Below, one piece after another: positions 1 through 6,039 of a DNA stretch of 6,587 nucleotides. The stretch is taken from positions 1-6,587 of the forward strand of contig CALGIL010000408.1 in assembly GCA_937914895.1 (NCBI GenBank), in the 5' to 3' direction. This stretch comes from an uncultured Angelakisella sp. Lineage in GTDB: Bacteria; Bacillota; Clostridia; Oscillospirales; Ruminococcaceae. How positions within the stretch are numbered: position 1 is the stretch's first letter; every line of letters starts with the position of its first letter. Under the pieces are notes generated by a model. It saw nothing but the letters and a program-made list of their open reading frames with translations, searched no databases and was not told the DNA's origin. A program made the translations under genes and the position numbers.

Positions 1-59
1 TTGCCCGCGGGGAGGGATTGTGATAAAGTAAAGGGTAGAAACGAAGGGGGGCGGGGCCT

Positions 60-2282
60 GTGGACCAGCGGCCGCTGGAGCAGCTGCAGGGGACGGTGGA
101 GGACGTGGTGTACCACAATGGCGACACCGGTTTTACCGTCCTTGCGGTGTCGGTGGGGGACGAGCTGGTCACCGTGGTGGGCGAGACCCCCGACATCGCC
201 GAGGGGGAGGAGGTCACCGTCTCGGGCAGCTACGGCCAGCATCCCTCCTACGGGGTGCAGTTTAAGGCCCAGCTCATCCAGCGCACCCTGCCCTCCACCG
301 CCAACGCCATCGTCCGGTATCTGGCCTCGGGGGCCATCAAGGGCATCGGCCCCGCCTTTGCCCGGCGCATCGTCTCGGTGTTTGGGGATAAGACCCTGGA
401 GGTCATGGAAAAGGACCCCCAGGCCCTGACCCAGGTGCGGGGCATCTCCCCCCAAAAGGCCGAGGCCATCGGCCAGGAGTACACCCGCCTCTTCGGCATC
501 CGCACCGTCATGCTCTTTTTGACCGCCCAGGGCATCCAGCCCGCCCTTGCCATTAAAATCTGGAAGCGCTGGGGCGCCCCCGCCGTGGACCTCATCCGTC
601 AAAACCCCTACGTCCTGTGCCAGGACGAAATCGGCCTGGCCTTTGAGGAGGCCGACCGCATGGCCGGGGACTTTGGCTTGGACCCCGACAGCTGCCGCCG
701 GGTGGCGGCGGGGGTGGCGTACATCCTGCGGCACAACGCCCGCCAGGGCCATGTCTGCCTGCCCCGGGACAAGCTGCTGCCCATGGCGGCAAGCTTTTTG
801 GAGCTGCCCGGGACGCTGATTGAGGACAGCGTGGCGGAGATGCTGGGGGACGGCACCCTGGAAGCCTACGAGGCTGGGGGCCGGGTGTATCTGTACCTGG
901 ATAACCTCTTTCGGGCGGAAAGCTACGTGGCGGGGCGCATCGGCCTCATGCTGCGCATGGCGCCCCCGCCGGGGCTCAGCGAGGCCCGGGATGCAAAGGA
1001 GCTGGCGGCGGTGGAGGAGGCCATGGGCCTGACCTACGACGACCTGCAGCGCCGGGCCATTTTGGGGGCTATGGAAAGCCCCGTGTTCATCCTCACCGGC
1101 GGGCCGGGCACCGGCAAAACCACCACCCTGCGGGGGATGCTGGCCCTGCTGGAAGCCCGGGGCGAAACCTTTGCCCTGGCCGCTCCCACCGGGCGGGCCG
1201 CCAAACGGATGACCGAGGTGACCGGGTATGAGGCCAAAACCATCCACCGCCTGCTGGAGGTGGAGCCCTTTCAGCCCAGTTTGACCTTTAAGCGGGGGGA
1301 AAAGAACCCCCTGCCCGCCGACGTCATCATTGTGGACGAGATGTCCATGGTGGACATCCTCATTCTGGAATCCCTGTTCCGGGGGCTGCGGCTGGGGGCG
1401 CGGCTGATTTTGGTGGGGGACAGCGACCAGCTGCCCTCGGTGGCGGCGGGCAACGTCCTGGGGGATCTTATCGCCGGGGGGCAGCTCCCCACCGTCCACC
1501 TGGACCGCATCTTCCGCCAGGCACAGGAGAGCCTCATCGTCACCGGGGCCCACGACATCGTCCGGGGGGAGGTGCCCAACCTGGACGCCCGGGACCGGGA
1601 CTTCTTTTTTCTGGAGACCCGCACCCCCCGGGAGACGGGGGAGCTGGTGGCGGACCTTTGCGCCCGGCGGCTGCCGGGGAGCTACGGCTATTCCCCCCTG
1701 CGGGACATCCAGGTGATTGCCCCGGGCAAGCAGGGGGCGGCGGGCACCCGGGAGCTGAACCGTCTTTTGCAGCAGCGCCTGAACCCCCCGGACCGGAGCA
1801 AAAGCCAGGCCGAATCCTTTGGCCGCACCCTGCGGGAGGGGGACAAGGTGATGCAGATCCGCAACAACTACGACGTGGTGTGGACCAACGACCAGGGGGA
1901 GCAGGGCCAGGGCGTCTTTAACGGAGACATCGGGGTCATCGAGATGATCGACCCGCCCAGCAAGACCATCCTGGTGCGGTACGACGACCTTTTAGTGCCC
2001 TACCCCTTCGACGCCGCCGACCAGCTGGAGCACGCCTACGCCATTACCATCCACAAAAGCCAGGGCAGCGAGTTTGAGGCGGTGGTGCTGCCCCTGATGG
2101 GCTGCCACCCCAACCTTTTGTACCGCAACCTGCTGTACACCGGCTTTACCCGGGCCAAAAGCCTACTGATTGTGGCGGGCAGCCGGACGGAGGTGGCGGC
2201 CATGGTGCGCAACAACCGCCGCACCCTGCGGTATACCAACCTCCGGGCCATGCTGGAGGAGCAGTGCGCACAGCCCCTGTGA
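60..2282 (+). CDS. recD2: RecD2-type ATP-dependent DNA helicase (SF1B)
   Basis: This 740-residue protein is a 5'-to-3' superfamily 1B DNA helicase of the RecD2/YrrC type, found in bacteria without a RecBC complex and linked to DNA repair and replication-fork maintenance. The N-terminal third (about residues 1-330) carries the extension typical of RecD2: an OB-like start, then helix-hairpin-helix-like segments (GAIKGIGPAFARRI, VRGISPQKAEAIG). The motor follows, with Walker A GGPGTGKT at 347-354 (Lys353), Walker B VDEMS with Asp426/Glu427, motif III GDSDQLP at 453-459, motif V TIHKSQGSEF at 663-672 and motif VI YTGFTRAK at 693-700. Length fits the family (about 700-800). The GTG start is the only reasonable one: an in-frame TAG lies at 36-38, and AAGGGGGG (44-51) sits 8 bases before it. 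No RecB or RecC is present. comF follows 57 bases downstream. Confidence 0.96.
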   Translation: MDQRPLEQLQGTVEDVVYHNGDTGFTVLAVSVGDELVTVVGETPDIAEGEEVTVSGSYGQHPSYGVQFKAQLIQRTLPSTANAIVRYLASGAIKGIGPAFARRIVSVFGDKTLEVMEKDPQALTQVRGISPQKAEAIGQEYTRLFGIRTVMLFLTAQGIQPALAIKIWKRWGAPAVDLIRQNPYVLCQDEIGLAFEEADRMAGDFGLDPDSCRRVAAGVAYILRHNARQGHVCLPRDKLLPMAASFLELPGTLIEDSVAEMLGDGTLEAYEAGGRVYLYLDNLFRAESYVAGRIGLMLRMAPPPGLSEARDAKELAAVEEAMGLTYDDLQRRAILGAMESPVFILTGGPGTGKTTTLRGMLALLEARGETFALAAPTGRAAKRMTEVTGYEAKTIHRLLEVEPFQPSLTFKRGEKNPLPADVIIVDEMSMVDILILESLFRGLRLGARLILVGDSDQLPSVAAGNVLGDLIAGGQLPTVHLDRIFRQAQESLIVTGAHDIVRGEVPNLDARDRDFFFLETRTPRETGELVADLCARRLPGSYGYSPLRDIQVIAPGKQGAAGTRELNRLLQQRLNPPDRSKSQAESFGRTLREGDKVMQIRNNYDVVWTNDQGEQGQGVFNGDIGVIEMIDPPSKTILVRYDDLLVPYPFDAADQLEHAYAITIHKSQGSEFEAVVLPLMGCHPNLLYRNLLYTGFTRAKSLLIVAGSRTEVAAMVRNNRRTLRYTNLRAMLEEQCAQPL

Positions 2283-2339
2283 CAAACAAGAGCACCCCGG
2301 GGGCCTTTTCCCGCGGGGCAAGCCGAAAGGAGCAGAGCC

Positions 2340-2984
2340 ATGGCGGGTCTTTTCAGCGGTGCCGCTTCCCTGCTTTTTCCCGACCGGTGTGTCCTGTGCG
2401 GCCAGCCGGTGCCCACCGGCGACCTCAGCTGCCGCCGGTGCGAGGAGGCGCTGCCGCCCCCCGGCCCGCCCACGGCGGAGCTTACGGCCTGCTGCCAAAG
2501 CCTTGCGCCCCTTGGGTACCGGGACCAGGTGCGCCGCGCCGTGTTGCGCCTGAAAAACGAAGGCGACCTGCGGGCCGCCGCATACCTGGCGGGCAAGATG
2601 GCAACACTGGTCAGGGATGCCTGCCCCGGGCTGCCCTTTGACTGTGTCGCCTATGTGCCCATGCAGCCCCAGCGGGAGGAGCGCCGGGGCTACAACCAGG
2701 CCCGGGTGCTGGCGGACCTGGTGGCCCAGTCCCTGGACCTGCCGGTAGCCGACGGCCTTCTGCGGCGGGAGGGGGTCTTTGTCCAGCACCAGCTGTCGGC
2801 GGCCTTCCGCCAAAAAAGCGCCCAGGCGGCCTTTCTGCCCGGGGAGGGGGCGTCCCTGCCGGCGGGGGCGCGGGTACTGCTGGTGGACGACGTGGTTTCC
2901 ACCGGCAGCACCGTCATCGCCTGCGTCCGGATTCTGCGGGATTTGGGCGCCGCCCCGGTGGTGGTCCTGTCCGCGGCGCGGTAG
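2340..2984 (+). CDS. comF: ComF family protein (phosphoribosyltransferase-like)
   Basis: This 214-residue protein belongs to the ComF/GntX family, in which a short zinc ribbon is joined to a type I phosphoribosyltransferase fold. In competent bacteria ComFC is a late competence protein needed for DNA uptake; elsewhere its role is unclear. The zinc ribbon is seen as CVLC at 17-20 and CRRC at 31-34. RRGYNQARVLADLVA in the middle matches the family's RG(F/Y)NQ motif. The PRPP-binding loop is VLLVDDVVSTGST at 179-191, with the paired acidic residues Asp183/Asp184. The ATG start is preceded by AAAGGAG (2326-2332) at 7 bases. It lies 57 bases after the helicase gene with no clear promoter or terminator between, so the two are probably co-transcribed. 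The helicase partner ComFA is not adjacent. Whether it acts in competence here cannot be told from the sequence. Confidence 0.93.
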   Translation: MAGLFSGAASLLFPDRCVLCGQPVPTGDLSCRRCEEALPPPGPPTAELTACCQSLAPLGYRDQVRRAVLRLKNEGDLRAAAYLAGKMATLVRDACPGLPFDCVAYVPMQPQREERRGYNQARVLADLVAQSLDLPVADGLLRREGVFVQHQLSAAFRQKSAQAAFLPGEGASLPAGARVLLVDDVVSTGSTVIACVRILRDLGAAPVVVLSAAR

Positions 2985-3039
2985 CCGGGCGGCAGCGGCC
3001 CCAAGTCGGCGAAAATACATAGTTTGGATGCATTTTATT

Positions 3040-3069
3040 TTGACAAAGGACATACAGTCATGATACAAT
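3040..3069 (+). promoter_or_regulatory. Sigma-A-type promoter for mreB
   Basis: A perfect TTGACA -35 box (3040-3045) and a TACAAT -10 box (3064-3069) are separated by 18 bases. The -10 is preceded by TG at 3061-3062, giving the extended form TGATACAAT. Transcription would start near 3076, leaving a leader of roughly 48 bases before the GTG of the mreB-like gene. The stretch is AT-rich compared with its surroundings, as expected of a real promoter. It gives mreB and the following Dabb gene transcription independent of recD2-comF. Confidence 0.82.
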
Positions 3070-3123
3070 TTCCGGAGAGAATGTTGTGCTTCGTCCGTAC
3101 TTCGACAAAAAGGGGACTGCGGC

Positions 3124-4146
3124 GTGTTTAGTAATGATATTGGCATCGATTTAGGTACCGCCACAACCATCATTTATGTCAGTGGCAAGGGCATCGTTTT
3201 GCGCGAACCTTCCATCGTCGCCCTGGATGTCAGGACCAACAAGGTGCTGGCCGTGGGCAGCGACGCCTACTATATGCTCGGCAAGACCTCCGACCTCATC
3301 CGGGTGGTCCGCCCCCTGGAGGAGGGGGTCATCTCGGACTACGAGGTCACCGAGGAGATGCTTAAGCACTTCTTTAAAAAAATCAACCCCAGCAAGTTTT
3401 TTAAGCCCCGGGTCTGTGTCTGCGTCCCCTCCGCCATCACCGAGGTGGAATCCCGCGCCGTCATCGACACGGTGATGTCCTCCGGCGCCCGCAACGTCTT
3501 CCTCATCGAGGAGCCGGTGGCCGCCGCCATTGGGGTGGGCATTGATATTTCGGTCCCCGGCGGCGTGGCCGTCCTGGACGTGGGCGGCGGCACCAGCGAC
3601 ATTGCGGTGCTGTCCCTGAACGGCATCGTCTGCAAGACCTCCCTGAAGCTGGCGGGCAACAAATTCAATTCCTCCATTGTCCGGTACATCCGGGGCGCCT
3701 ACAACATCCTTATCGGCGACAACACCGCCGACCGCATCAAGCGGGAGATTGGCACCGTCTGGCCCGAGGGGCTGGAGCTGAAGGAGTACGAGGTCAAGGG
3801 CCGCAACCTGGTCACCGGGCTGCCCCAGCGCATCACCATTACCAACCAGGAGCTGGTGGAGACCCTGGCCTCCGAGGCGGAGCACCTGATTGTGGCCCTG
3901 CAGTCGGTAATGGAGCGCACCCCCCCGGAGCTGGTGGCCGACATCGAGCAGAACGGCCTGATTATGACCGGCGGCGGCGCCATGCTGGGCGGCCTGGACA
4001 AGCTGATTACCAGCCGCATCCGGATTCAGGCGCGCCTGGCCGAAAACCCCGTGGACGCCGTGGCCATCGGCACCGGGATGTCCTTTAACTATCTGGGCAA
4101 GCTGTACGACGGCTTTGTCACCTACACCAATTACTCCAATAAATAA
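3124..4146 (+). CDS. mreB: Rod shape-determining protein, MreB/Mbl family
   Basis: This 340-residue bacterial actin homologue would form membrane-associated filaments that guide lateral cell-wall synthesis. Actin-fold motifs are all present: phosphate-1 loop DLGTATT at 9-15, FLIEEPVAAAIG around the catalytic Glu (129-130), phosphate-2 loop LDVGGGTSDIAV at 151-162, and the adenosine motif MTGGGAMLGGL from residue 281. Length is that of MreB/Mbl. The opening MFSNDIGIDLGT and LKHFFKKINP resemble Mbl more than MreB of Bacillus, but paralogue assignment is uncertain. The usual Asn in GTANT is replaced by Thr14, and GGGTSD replaces GGGTT(D/E), which suggests a divergent branch. The GTG start has AGGGGA (3111-3116) 7 bases upstream. 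It stands apart from mreC/mreD and has its own promoter, as mbl-type paralogues often do. The Dabb gene follows after 25 bases. Confidence 0.94.
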   Translation: MFSNDIGIDLGTATTIIYVSGKGIVLREPSIVALDVRTNKVLAVGSDAYYMLGKTSDLIRVVRPLEEGVISDYEVTEEMLKHFFKKINPSKFFKPRVCVCVPSAITEVESRAVIDTVMSSGARNVFLIEEPVAAAIGVGIDISVPGGVAVLDVGGGTSDIAVLSLNGIVCKTSLKLAGNKFNSSIVRYIRGAYNILIGDNTADRIKREIGTVWPEGLELKEYEVKGRNLVTGLPQRITITNQELVETLASEAEHLIVALQSVMERTPPELVADIEQNGLIMTGGGAMLGGLDKLITSRIRIQARLAENPVDAVAIGTGMSFNYLGKLYDGFVTYTNYSNK

Positions 4147-4171
4147 GGTCAGCGGCGGGAGGAACAACGGT

Positions 4172-4471
4172 ATGATTAAGCATCTGGTGCTTTGGAACCT
4201 GAAGGAGCAGGCCGCCGGGGGCGGCAAGGCGGCCAACGGCGCCGTCATCAAGGCCCGGCTGGAGGGCCTTGTGGGCAAGATTGAGGGGCTGCGGTTTTTG
4301 CAGGTGGGCCCCGGCGTGGCGGAGGGCAACTGGGACCTTTGCCTGTACAGCGAGTTTGACGACCTGGATGCCCTGAACTTCTACCGGAACCACCCCCTGC
4401 ACCTGGAGGTGCAGAAGTTTGTCCACGAGGTCATCAGCGACCGCGCCGCCTGCGACTTCGAAAGCGAATAA
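4172..4471 (+). CDS. Dabb family (stress-responsive alpha/beta-barrel) protein
   Basis: This 99-residue protein matches the Dabb (stress-responsive A/B barrel) family, small ferredoxin-like proteins that dimerise into a barrel and usually have no known substrate in bacteria. Visible hallmarks are the opening MIKHLVLWNL strand, the KIEGLRFLQVGPG turn, the strand-helix unit WDLCLYSEFDDLDALNFY (54-71) and HPLHLEV near residues 74-80. The ATG at 4172 is preferred over an upstream in-frame ATG at 4115, because GGGAGGA (4157-4163) lies 8 bases before it and homologues begin at the MIKH strand; the upstream start would lie inside mreB. It follows mreB by 25 bases and precedes the terminator, so it is probably the last gene of the mreB transcript. 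No enzymatic role can be assigned. Confidence 0.88.
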   Translation: MIKHLVLWNLKEQAAGGGKAANGAVIKARLEGLVGKIEGLRFLQVGPGVAEGNWDLCLYSEFDDLDALNFYRNHPLHLEVQKFVHEVISDRAACDFESE

Positions 4472-4485
4472 GCCCGTATAGGAAG

Positions 4486-4524
4486 AAAAGGCTGAGCAAA
4501 CCGTCGGGTTTGCCCAGCCTTTTT
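4486..4524 (+). terminator. Rho-independent terminator, probably bidirectional
   Basis: The arm AAAAGGCTG-A-GCAAACC (4486-4502) pairs with GGTTTGC-C-CAGCCTTTT (4507-4523) around the four-base loop GTCG. This gives 16 base pairs with one A/C mismatch, followed by a T-rich tail (TTTTTGTTTTG). It ends the mreB-Dabb transcript 15 bases after the stop codon. The minus-strand membrane-protein gene ends at 4538, only 14 bases from the stem. On that strand the stem is followed by TTTTCTTCC, so it can plausibly terminate both convergent units. Confidence 0.9.
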
Positions 4525-4537
4525 GTTTTGTCCGTCC

Positions 4538-5236
4538 CTACCGCCAAATGTCGCCGATGACGCTGACCATGCCGCAGAGGATGCCCCCCACGGGGAACAC
4601 CACCCAGCCCGGGTGCCAAAGGCCCCAGACAAAGCCCGCCACTAAAAACACCACGGTGGCCAGCATCATGATGACGCCGTTTACCGCCTCTACCACCCGG
4701 TTTTTGCGCCCGGCGCCCGGGGACCTGCCGGCGCCGTCCTCCGGCATCTGTCTTGGGTATCCGCCCCAGCCGTACATCTTTTTCAGCTCGTCATACCGCT
4801 CGCTTTGGATGCCAAAGTAGATAAACAGAAACACCCCGACGGCAATGGGGGCAAAAAACAGGACGGGGACCATGCCCGCAAGACCTATGGAGTCGGCGGT
4901 GCCGCCCAAAATAATGCCCAGGATGCACAGGCACACCCCCACGCCGATGCCGATGGCAAACCGGCGCTGAAACCGCCGGTACTCCTCCTCTGGAAACACC
5001 GGCTGGGGGGCGGGGCCTTCATCCACCGTCTGGCCCAGCTCCCGCAGCAGCTCGCCGACGCTGCCAAACTCGGCCACCACGGTGCCCAGGGCCTCGGCTT
5101 CGCTTTTGCCCCGGCCCCGCAGGGCGTCGTATTTTTCCTCCATGGTCTCCTGCATCCGGCGGCGGGCGCGGGCCATCTCGTCGGTCCGGGGCAGGCCCCA
5201 AAAAATATTGTCCAAATAGGTCTCAATTGGATTCAT
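4538..5236 (-). CDS. PadR-associated membrane protein with HAAS-like N-terminal region
   Basis: This 232-residue integral membrane protein has a soluble N-terminal region. Residues 1-70 (MNPIETYLDNIFWGLP..., then ARRRMQETMEEKYDALRGRGKSEAEAL and VVAEFGSVGELLREL) resemble the HAAS / 'permease prefix domain 1' helical region that is commonly encoded next to PadR regulators. Four hydrophobic segments follow at about 93-111, 118-141, 186-206 and 210-228, with a Gly/Pro/Arg-rich loop at 160-180. No catalytic or transport motif is visible, so it is not itself a recognisable permease. Its ATG overlaps the padR stop as ATGA, and its GGGGAGGA ribosome site lies inside the end of padR, encoding the GEEP residues. 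The pair is therefore translationally coupled. It probably acts with, or is controlled by, the upstream PadR protein. The true function is unknown. Confidence 0.85.
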   Translation of the reverse strand: MNPIETYLDNIFWGLPRTDEMARARRRMQETMEEKYDALRGRGKSEAEALGTVVAEFGSVGELLRELGQTVDEGPAPQPVFPEEEYRRFQRRFAIGIGVGVCLCILGIILGGTADSIGLAGMVPVLFFAPIAVGVFLFIYFGIQSERYDELKKMYGWGGYPRQMPEDGAGRSPGAGRKNRVVEAVNGVIMMLATVVFLVAGFVWGLWHPGWVVFPVGGILCGMVSVIGDIWR

Positions 5237-5568
5237 GACGGTTCCTCCCCTTTTGTAAAGGTGTCAATCAGCTGCTTGGTATCCTGCCACTCCCGGCACT
5301 TTTCCCGGTAATAACGCCGGCCCGCCGGCGTAATTTTGTAATAGGTCCTGCGCCGGCCAAAGGTCTCCTCGCCGTAATAGGAGGAGATGTACCCCTGCTT
5401 TTCCAGCCGGCTGAAGGCCGAGTACAGGGTGGTCTCCTTGATGATATAAAGCCCGCCGGAGCGGCTTTGTATCTCCCTTGATATTTCGTAGCCGTAGGAG
5501 TCCCCCTCTGTCAGCAGGTGGAGGATGATGGTGTCGTTATACCCCCGGATGATGTCGCTGCCGATCAC
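5233..5568 (-). CDS. PadR family transcriptional regulator
   Basis: This 111-residue winged-helix repressor is of the short PadR subfamily, which lacks the long C-terminal dimerisation helices. The recognisable sequence blocks are LHLLTEGDSYGYEISREI (16-33), TLYSAFSRLEKQGYISSYY (47-65, covering the recognition helix) and the wing GRRRTYYKITPAGRRYY (71-87). Members of this family bind dyad operators near their own promoter, often release on binding small molecules, and commonly control a membrane-protein gene beside them. The start is GTG at 5566-5568, with GGGAGGTG (plus-strand 5576-5583) 7 bases before it. The gene overlaps the membrane-protein gene by four bases. Inverted half-sites over its promoter make autoregulation likely. 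The ligand is unknown. Confidence 0.94.
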   Translation of the reverse strand: MIGSDIIRGYNDTIILHLLTEGDSYGYEISREIQSRSGGLYIIKETTLYSAFSRLEKQGYISSYYGEETFGRRRTYYKITPAGRRYYREKCREWQDTKQLIDTFTKGEEPS

Positions 5569-5584
5569 GCCGGCCCACCTCCCA

Positions 5585-5607
5585 ACTACTGCGCCTGTCG
5601 CAGTAGT
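5585..5607 (-). promoter_or_regulatory. Candidate PadR operator (perfect palindrome)
   Basis: A perfect 9-bp inverted repeat, ACTACTGCG (5585-5593) and CGCAGTAGT (5599-5607), surrounds CCTGT. It lies just downstream of the padR -10 box, across the expected transcription start and just upstream of the ribosome site. A third copy of the half-site, ATTACTACG (5622-5630), lies within the -35/-10 spacer. The extended match CCTGTCGYAGTART occurs at 5594-5607 and inverted at 5622-5635, agreeing at 12 of 14 positions. Placement fits a repressor that blocks polymerase. That the PadR protein here binds it is inference. Confidence 0.62.
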
Positions 5608-5610
5608 GCC

Positions 5611-5639
5611 AGTATACCACGATTACTACGACAGGTCAA
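5611..5639 (-). promoter_or_regulatory. Sigma-A-type promoter for the padR unit
   Basis: On the minus strand, TTGACC (plus 5634-5639) and TATACT (plus 5611-5616) are spaced by exactly 17 bases, close to the sigma-A consensus. Transcription would start near 5604, inside the palindromic operator candidate, giving a leader of about 36 bases to the padR GTG. Confidence 0.78.
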
Positions 5640-5657
5640 GTAATTTTTAGGGACCGC

Positions 5658-5733
5658 AAAAAAGCCGCCTGGGGGCGAACCTGTCCGGCGCACTGCGGGC
5701 GCCTCGACGCGGAAGTGGGGGTTCGCCGCCCCC
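5658..5733. other. GC-rich long hairpin element of unknown role
   Basis: GGGGGC-GAACC (5671-5681) pairs with GGTTC-(GCC bulge)-GCCCCC (5720-5733), and within it GGCGC (5687-5691) pairs with GCGCC (5699-5703) around a seven-base loop. On the minus strand the stem is followed, after seven bases, by TTTTTT (plus 5658-5663); on the plus strand it is followed by CTTTC. It lies between the broken CPWCG gene and the padR promoter. It could be a terminator that insulates padR, a small structured RNA, or a copy of a dispersed intergenic repeat. I recognise neither SRP RNA (its GGAAGGAAGCAG loop is absent) nor any riboswitch. No coding sequence is evident in 5640-5788. Confidence 0.45.
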
Positions 5734-5788
5734 CTTTCACACTTTTCCCCGGTGCTTTATCTCACGCAACCGCTTTTGGGGCAGCCTA

Positions 5789-5812
5789 AAGCCCACCCTT
5801 GCGGGTGGGCTT
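5789..5812 (-). terminator. Hairpin at the end of the CPWCG gene remnant
   Basis: AAGCCCACCC (5789-5798) and GGGTGGGCTT (5803-5812) form a perfect 10-bp stem with a four-base loop. On the minus strand it begins within the TAA stop of the small CPWCG gene, as is common for intrinsic terminators. The following T stretch is short (CTTTAGG), so strength is doubtful; on the plus strand the tail TTATTG is also weak. It is the best candidate terminator for the metK-side transcript. Confidence 0.6.
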
Positions 5813-6005
5813 ATTGTATGTGCCGCATATGGAATCCGGAAGCTTTTTTTCCGCACCACGGGCAGCCGCAAATACCGATACGCGGCCTGCCCCCGTCGTG
5901 GACCGTGATGCCATATTTATCCGATTATTTTACAAATGGTATAATATCGGCATAGATATACAGATTTCCCTCGAATTTTGCCGCCAAGCCATTGCATGGT
6001 ATCAC
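5811..6005 (-). pseudogene. Broken small gene with a CPWCG zinc-ribbon end
   Basis: Reading the minus strand from a possible GTG at 6003-6005 gives 64 codons, interrupted by an in-frame TAA at codon 27 (plus 5925-5927). Before the stop the product reads AAKFEGNLYIYADIIPFVK. After it comes SDKYGITVHDGG (28-39), then ICGCPWCGKK (45-54), then HMRH (59-62) and a TAA. A YGIxxHDGG segment followed by a CPWCGKK knuckle is characteristic of small uncharacterised Firmicutes proteins, so both halves look like one former gene in one frame. A single base change could explain the stop. The true start is uncertain: no good ribosome site precedes the GTG, and the frame is open further into the 113-residue gene upstream. 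It lies 34 bases after that gene on the same strand and ends at a hairpin. A sequencing error is possible. The family name is not certain. Confidence 0.6.
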
Positions 6006-6039
6006 GGCAGAGCTTTCATATACGCATCTGGGTTCGTTT

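Noticed and set aside
1..429. An open plus-strand frame running in from the left edge
   Set aside because: Its product is Arg/Ser/Pro-rich shadow sequence overlapping recD2 in another frame. The first 59 bases show only the recD2 ribosome site and possibly the tail of an upstream gene, which cannot be identified.
3081..3131. A 16-codon open frame in the mreB leader (possible leader peptide)
   Set aside because: Its GGAGAG is only one base from the ATG and would overlap the predicted transcription start near 3076, so it is unlikely to be translated.
2163..3173. A 336-codon minus-strand open frame across comF
   Set aside because: It is the antisense shadow of the GC-rich comF and recD2 end; its product is low-complexity with no recognisable motif, while the plus strand has clear ComF signatures.
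3151..4329. A 392-codon minus-strand open frame across mreB
   Set aside because: It is the mirror of the mreB reading frame, rich in Gly/Asp/His/Val repeats typical of antisense GC-rich codons, and lacks any known motif.
5640..5820. SRP RNA, 6S RNA or SAM riboswitch
   Set aside because: The conserved SRP tetraloop region is absent, I could not match a 6S layout with confidence, and a SAM riboswitch would be expected upstream of metK, outside the window.
5856..5901. A 14-bp bulged hairpin, at first suspected to be a riboswitch or ncRNA
   Set aside because: It lies inside the broken CPWCG gene and covers codons for HDGG and the CPWCG knuckle, so the pairing is probably incidental to coding.
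5937..5945. A perfect extended -10 (TGGTATAAT) on the plus strand
   Set aside because: It falls within codons of the CPWCG remnant, the -35 match is poor (TTATCC), and no plus-strand gene follows; chance in an AT-rich stretch is more likely.
5752..5955. A 67-codon plus-strand open frame in the spacer
   Set aside because: It lacks a ribosome site and any motif, and is antisense to the better-supported CPWCG remnant.
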